NCBI GenBank assembly: GCA_003453835.1
Contig: DMMN01000192.1
Coordinates: 228 to 9,353 of the forward strand
From: Bacteroidota bacterium
Lineage (GTDB): Bacteria > Bacteroidota > Ignavibacteria > UBA10030
Reading direction: 5' to 3'
DNA: 9,126 nt
Position 1 is the first letter of the stretch. Each line of letters opens with the position of its first letter. The notes beneath the pieces were generated by a model. That model saw only the letters and a program-made list of their open reading frames with translations. It was not told the DNA's origin and searched no databases. Below, piece by piece: positions 6,973 through 9,126 of this stretch. Position numbers and translations under genes: made by a program.

Positions 6973-9126
6973 CTATTTCATGAAAACCATTCCCTTCGTT
7001 TGAGTCAATCCTCCCGTTTCGATCCTGCAGAAGTACACGCCGCTGGAAAGATTGCGGTCAGACACATCGAACCTGACAGACCATTGTCCGGACGATTTGG
7101 TCTCGTCGACCAGCGTTGCGACCTCCCGGCCAAACAGATCATACACGTTCAGCTTCACGTGTGACGAGATGGGGAGTGAGAAGGAAATAGTTGTCGTTGG
7201 ATTGAATGGATTCGGGTAGTTCTGTGCGAGTCCAAAGCTCGCCGGAACATTCTCCCCTCCGTCAGCGATACTCGTCGGCCCTCTTGTCCTGAAACTTCGG
7301 TGAACGGAAAATTCACTCTCGCCTCCATCGTTCGTAGCACTGACACGCCAGTAATACACGGTGTCGACCTGCAGTCCGGAGACCGTGCTCGTCGTATCCG
7401 TCAGGCCGGAATTGTCCCAGGCAAGTGCAGTAAAGAGACTGTCGTATGCGACCTGAAGTCGATAGGACGTCGCAGTGGCGACGCTTTTCCACGTCAAAGA
7501 AGCTTCCGTCGATACGTTCGTGGCATAATTTTCTGGGAGCCAGAGCTCGGGGGCCGAAGGAGCTGTAACGGCCGTGGTAAATCTGAATACGCCGCTCCAT
7601 GAGCTGGCGCCGATCAGATTCACGGCTCTGACTCGCCAAAAGTACAAAGTAAGGGACGATAGCGGCCCGATCTGCAGGTGACCGTCGGTTGCCGTGGAAT
7701 CGTCAACAACCAGCGCCGTCATTGCAGAATCTTCCGAAACCTGAAGATGATAGTGCTCGGCGTACTGCTCCGTCGACCACAGCAGCGTTGGTGTACTGCT
7801 GACCAGGTCCGACCCATCCGAAGGCGAGTACTGTACCGGCGTTTGCGGTACGAGACCGAGTGATAGACTTCCGTTGACGCTGAATGCATATGGAATCCCC
7901 TCATTCAGCATGATCTGCGCAATAACCAATGCGCTGTATGTGCCCAACGAGCCGGAGGCACGCCCCACAAACCGCAGATAGACAAGCGGTCCCGCGGAAC
8001 CGAATCCGCCGGTACTTGCCGATGCCAACGTTACGGCATTTCCCGCATCGTGGTCCATGGTCGACCATCCCGCGGTAAGTGAACTGGAGCTTTCAAAACC
8101 CGCGTACCGAACGACGCTCGAATCGAACGTCACCCTCAGTTGATAGGCCACGACCGAGTGTCCTGCGCCCATACGGTCGATTCGGACCGGGACGGACACC
8201 TCACCGCCGGCGTTGACAAATGCATGCGGCACGGATACCCGAGCGTCATAGACAGAAAGGACGTATGTCGTTCCCTTTGCGCCAACGGCGTCCTCGACCA
8301 GTACTGTGACATTTCCGCTTTTCAGCGCAGTGACACGGCCATCCTGGTCGACGGATGCGACAAGCGAATCCGACGTTGACCAGATGTACGGAGAAATGCC
8401 GTTCGATGCGTTGAATTGGACGACATCACCGGCAATCATGTCGGCATATTGCGGGTTAATATAGATCGATGAGTGCGCGTTCACGCCGACGCTTGCGTTA
8501 TCGACTTTGGCGGGGAAATCCTCGTTGAACAAAGCCTGCGCGAACGACACTTCAGTATAGCCTTGTACCAGCGAGCTGAACCGGACTGTGACGAGAATGC
8601 CTGCACCGGAGATCGGTGAACTGCCTGCAAAAGCGAAATCAACGCGTCCTTTCACCGCGGTGTTCGAGCTCGCGGAACCATAACCGTCAAGTAAACCGCC
8701 AGAAACCGAAACGGAGACCGGTTGGATCACATCTCCATTAAACGTGAGTGATATCCGTCCAGACGTGATGCCAAGTCCATTCAAGGTCGTCACGCGAACA
8801 GGCAGATCGAATGTCGTCCCCACATACACAACGGTGTCTGAGACGGACACTTTCATTGCGCGGACCTCAATTGATCCGTCCGTCGTATCTGTCAATCCGC
8901 CGGCGTCGTGGGCCACCACACGGACGAAACCTCTGCTTATACCCGTCAGATTTCCCAGCGTGTCCAACGATGCGACCCCAGGTTGCGTGCTTGTCCACGT
9001 GTACGGCGGCGTTCCGCCGTACACAGTGAATGTCCTCACCTCACCGACTGCGATGACATCGGCGTTGGGCTGCACCATGATCGTCGGGGGTTCGGAGACG
9101 TTCACGTAGCCGTTCTTCAGCACGAC
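6973..9126 (-). CDS. Partial modular surface protein: (Big2-like + cohesin-like)x2, FN3x2, T9SS sorting domain
   Basis: The 5' end is missing: the reading frame is open through base 9126, and the apparent GTG start at 9123 is only a window-edge effect. Counting residues from 9123, the visible order is a Big2-like Ig domain (about 20-88), a cohesin-like beta domain (about 90-214), a second Big2-like domain (about 218-292), a second cohesin-like domain (about 294-423), two fibronectin type III domains (about 425-517 and 521-614, both with the 'YFWRV/YYWRV' strand), a linker, and a C-terminal domain (about 628-716) starting 'LAQNYPNPFNPTTTI' and ending 'KGMVFMK'. The last is a classic T9SS type A sorting signal, so the protein should cross the outer membrane and be surface-attached or released. 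No catalytic or recognised chitin-binding module is visible in the part seen; one could lie in the missing N-terminal part. An adhesive or scaffold role is an inference. It lies 88 nt upstream of the transporter gene on the same strand, so co-transcription is possible but not shown. Confidence 0.85.
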   Translation of the reverse strand, partial: VVLKNGYVNVSEPPTIMVQPNADVIAVGEVRTFTVYGGTPPYTWTSTQPGVASLDTLGNLTGISRGFVRVVAHDAGGLTDTTDGSIEVRAMKVSVSDTVVYVGTTFDLPVRVTTLNGLGITSGRISLTFNGDVIQPVSVSVSGGLLDGYGSASSNTAVKGRVDFAFAGSSPISGAGILVTVRFSSLVQGYTEVSFAQALFNEDFPAKVDNASVGVNAHSSIYINPQYADMIAGDVVQFNASNGISPYIWSTSDSLVASVDQDGRVTALKSGNVTVLVEDAVGAKGTTYVLSVYDARVSVPHAFVNAGGEVSVPVRIDRMGAGHSVVAYQLRVTFDSSVVRYAGFESSSSLTAGWSTMDHDAGNAVTLASASTGGFGSAGPLVYLRFVGRASGSLGTYSALVIAQIMLNEGIPYAFSVNGSLSLGLVPQTPVQYSPSDGSDLVSSTPTLLWSTEQYAEHYHLQVSEDSAMTALVVDDSTATDGHLQIGPLSSLTLYFWRVRAVNLIGASSWSGVFRFTTAVTAPSAPELWLPENYATNVSTEASLTWKSVATATSYRLQVAYDSLFTALAWDNSGLTDTTSTVSGLQVDTVYYWRVSATNDGGESEFSVHRSFRTRGPTSIADGGENVPASFGLAQNYPNPFNPTTTISFSLPISSHVKLNVYDLFGREVATLVDETKSSGQWSVRFDVSDRNLSSGVYFCRIETGGLTQTKGMVFMK
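6976..7242 (-). other. T9SS type A C-terminal sorting domain (part of the surface protein)
   Basis: The last 89 residues or so of the surface protein. The start motif 'NYPNPFNPTTTISFSL', the middle 'VYDLFGREVATLVD', the 'SGVYFCRI' strand and the terminal 'KGMVFMK' are the standard landmarks of this domain. It is recognised by the type IX secretion machinery during outer-membrane export, and it is the main taxonomic clue in the window. Confidence 0.93.
7855..8454 (-). repeat. Big2 + cohesin-like unit, copy 2 (protein-level tandem repeat)
   Basis: Second copy of the Ig-like plus cohesin-like unit (residues about 224-423 counted from 9123). The cohesin-like half shows the family pattern of a 'VSVPVRI' strand, 'YQLRVTFDSSVVRY', a 'PLVYLRF' strand and a final 'NGSLSL' strand. 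The assignment to the cohesin fold rests on pattern recognition; it could equally be called a generic cohesin/carbohydrate-binding-like beta sandwich. Confidence 0.65.
8482..9066 (-). repeat. Big2 + cohesin-like unit, copy 1 (protein-level tandem repeat)
   Basis: First copy of a roughly 200-residue unit in the surface protein (residues about 20-214 counted from 9123). It aligns by eye with copy 2: 'GGTPPYTWTSTQPGVASLD' matches 'NGISPYIWSTSDSLVASVD', and the unit ends 'AQALFNEDFPAKVDNASVGV' against 'AQIMLNEGIPYAFSVNGSLSL'. The copies are diverged, so this is an old domain duplication and not a recent DNA repeat. Confidence 0.7.
8999..9024. repeat. Perfect 11-bp inverted repeat with 4-nt loop inside the surface protein gene
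   Basis: The arms GTGTACGGCGG (8999-9009) and CCGCCGTACAC (9014-9024) are exact reverse complements around the 4 bases CGTT. It lies within the coding sequence, where the minus strand encodes V-Y-G-G-T-P-P-Y-T, a common turn of the Ig-like domain. No T-run follows on either strand, so it is not a standard terminator. Confidence 0.85.

Overview
The window carries five genes, all on the minus strand, so transcription runs from high to low coordinates. The first gene (5' end cut by the window edge) is a modular surface protein ending in a type IX secretion (T9SS) sorting domain with the phrase 'NYPNPFNPTTTI'. That phrase and style are typical of the Bacteroidota/Chlorobiota/Ignavibacteriota branch, and the spelling resembles Ignavibacteria-like genomes most. 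This placement is an inference from family knowledge; there is no rRNA gene or other taxonomic marker in the window.

Layout in order of transcription: (1) 6973-9126, partial secreted protein built as two tandem Ig-like (Big2-type) plus cohesin-like units, two fibronectin type III domains and a T9SS C-terminal domain; (2) 5595-6884, a 12-helix inner-membrane transporter of the AmpG-like major facilitator branch; (3) 4368-5573, a secreted GH18 chitinase with an intact DxxDxDxE motif; (4) 1860-4256, a GH94 phosphorylase whose sequence matches the N,N'-diacetylchitobiose phosphorylase type rather than the cellobiose type; (5) 166-1641, a three-PAS-domain sensor protein with no kinase domain, ending in a small module with two CxxC pairs.

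Genes 2 to 4 form a compact chitin-utilisation unit. Chitin oligomers would be cut by the exported GH18 enzyme, the disaccharide would cross the inner membrane through the AmpG-like carrier, and the cytoplasmic GH94 enzyme would split it with phosphate into GlcNAc-1-phosphate and GlcNAc, saving one ATP compared with hydrolysis. The transporter and chitinase genes are 21 nt apart and the chitinase and phosphorylase genes 111 nt apart. No SusC/SusD pair, hexosaminidase, GlcNAc kinase or transcription regulator is visible here. The PAS protein lies 218 nt further downstream and may or may not belong to the unit.

The gaps are short (21 to 218 nt), none exceeds 300 nt, and no convincing rho-independent terminator was found in any of them. 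Bases 1-165, downstream of the PAS gene, hold nothing I can assign. I see no tRNA, rRNA, CRISPR array, insertion sequence or integration site. No wholly new system is evident. The best leads are the AmpG-like carrier as a probable chitobiose importer, the cohesin-like surface protein beside a chitin locus, and the CxxC module replacing a kinase on the PAS protein.
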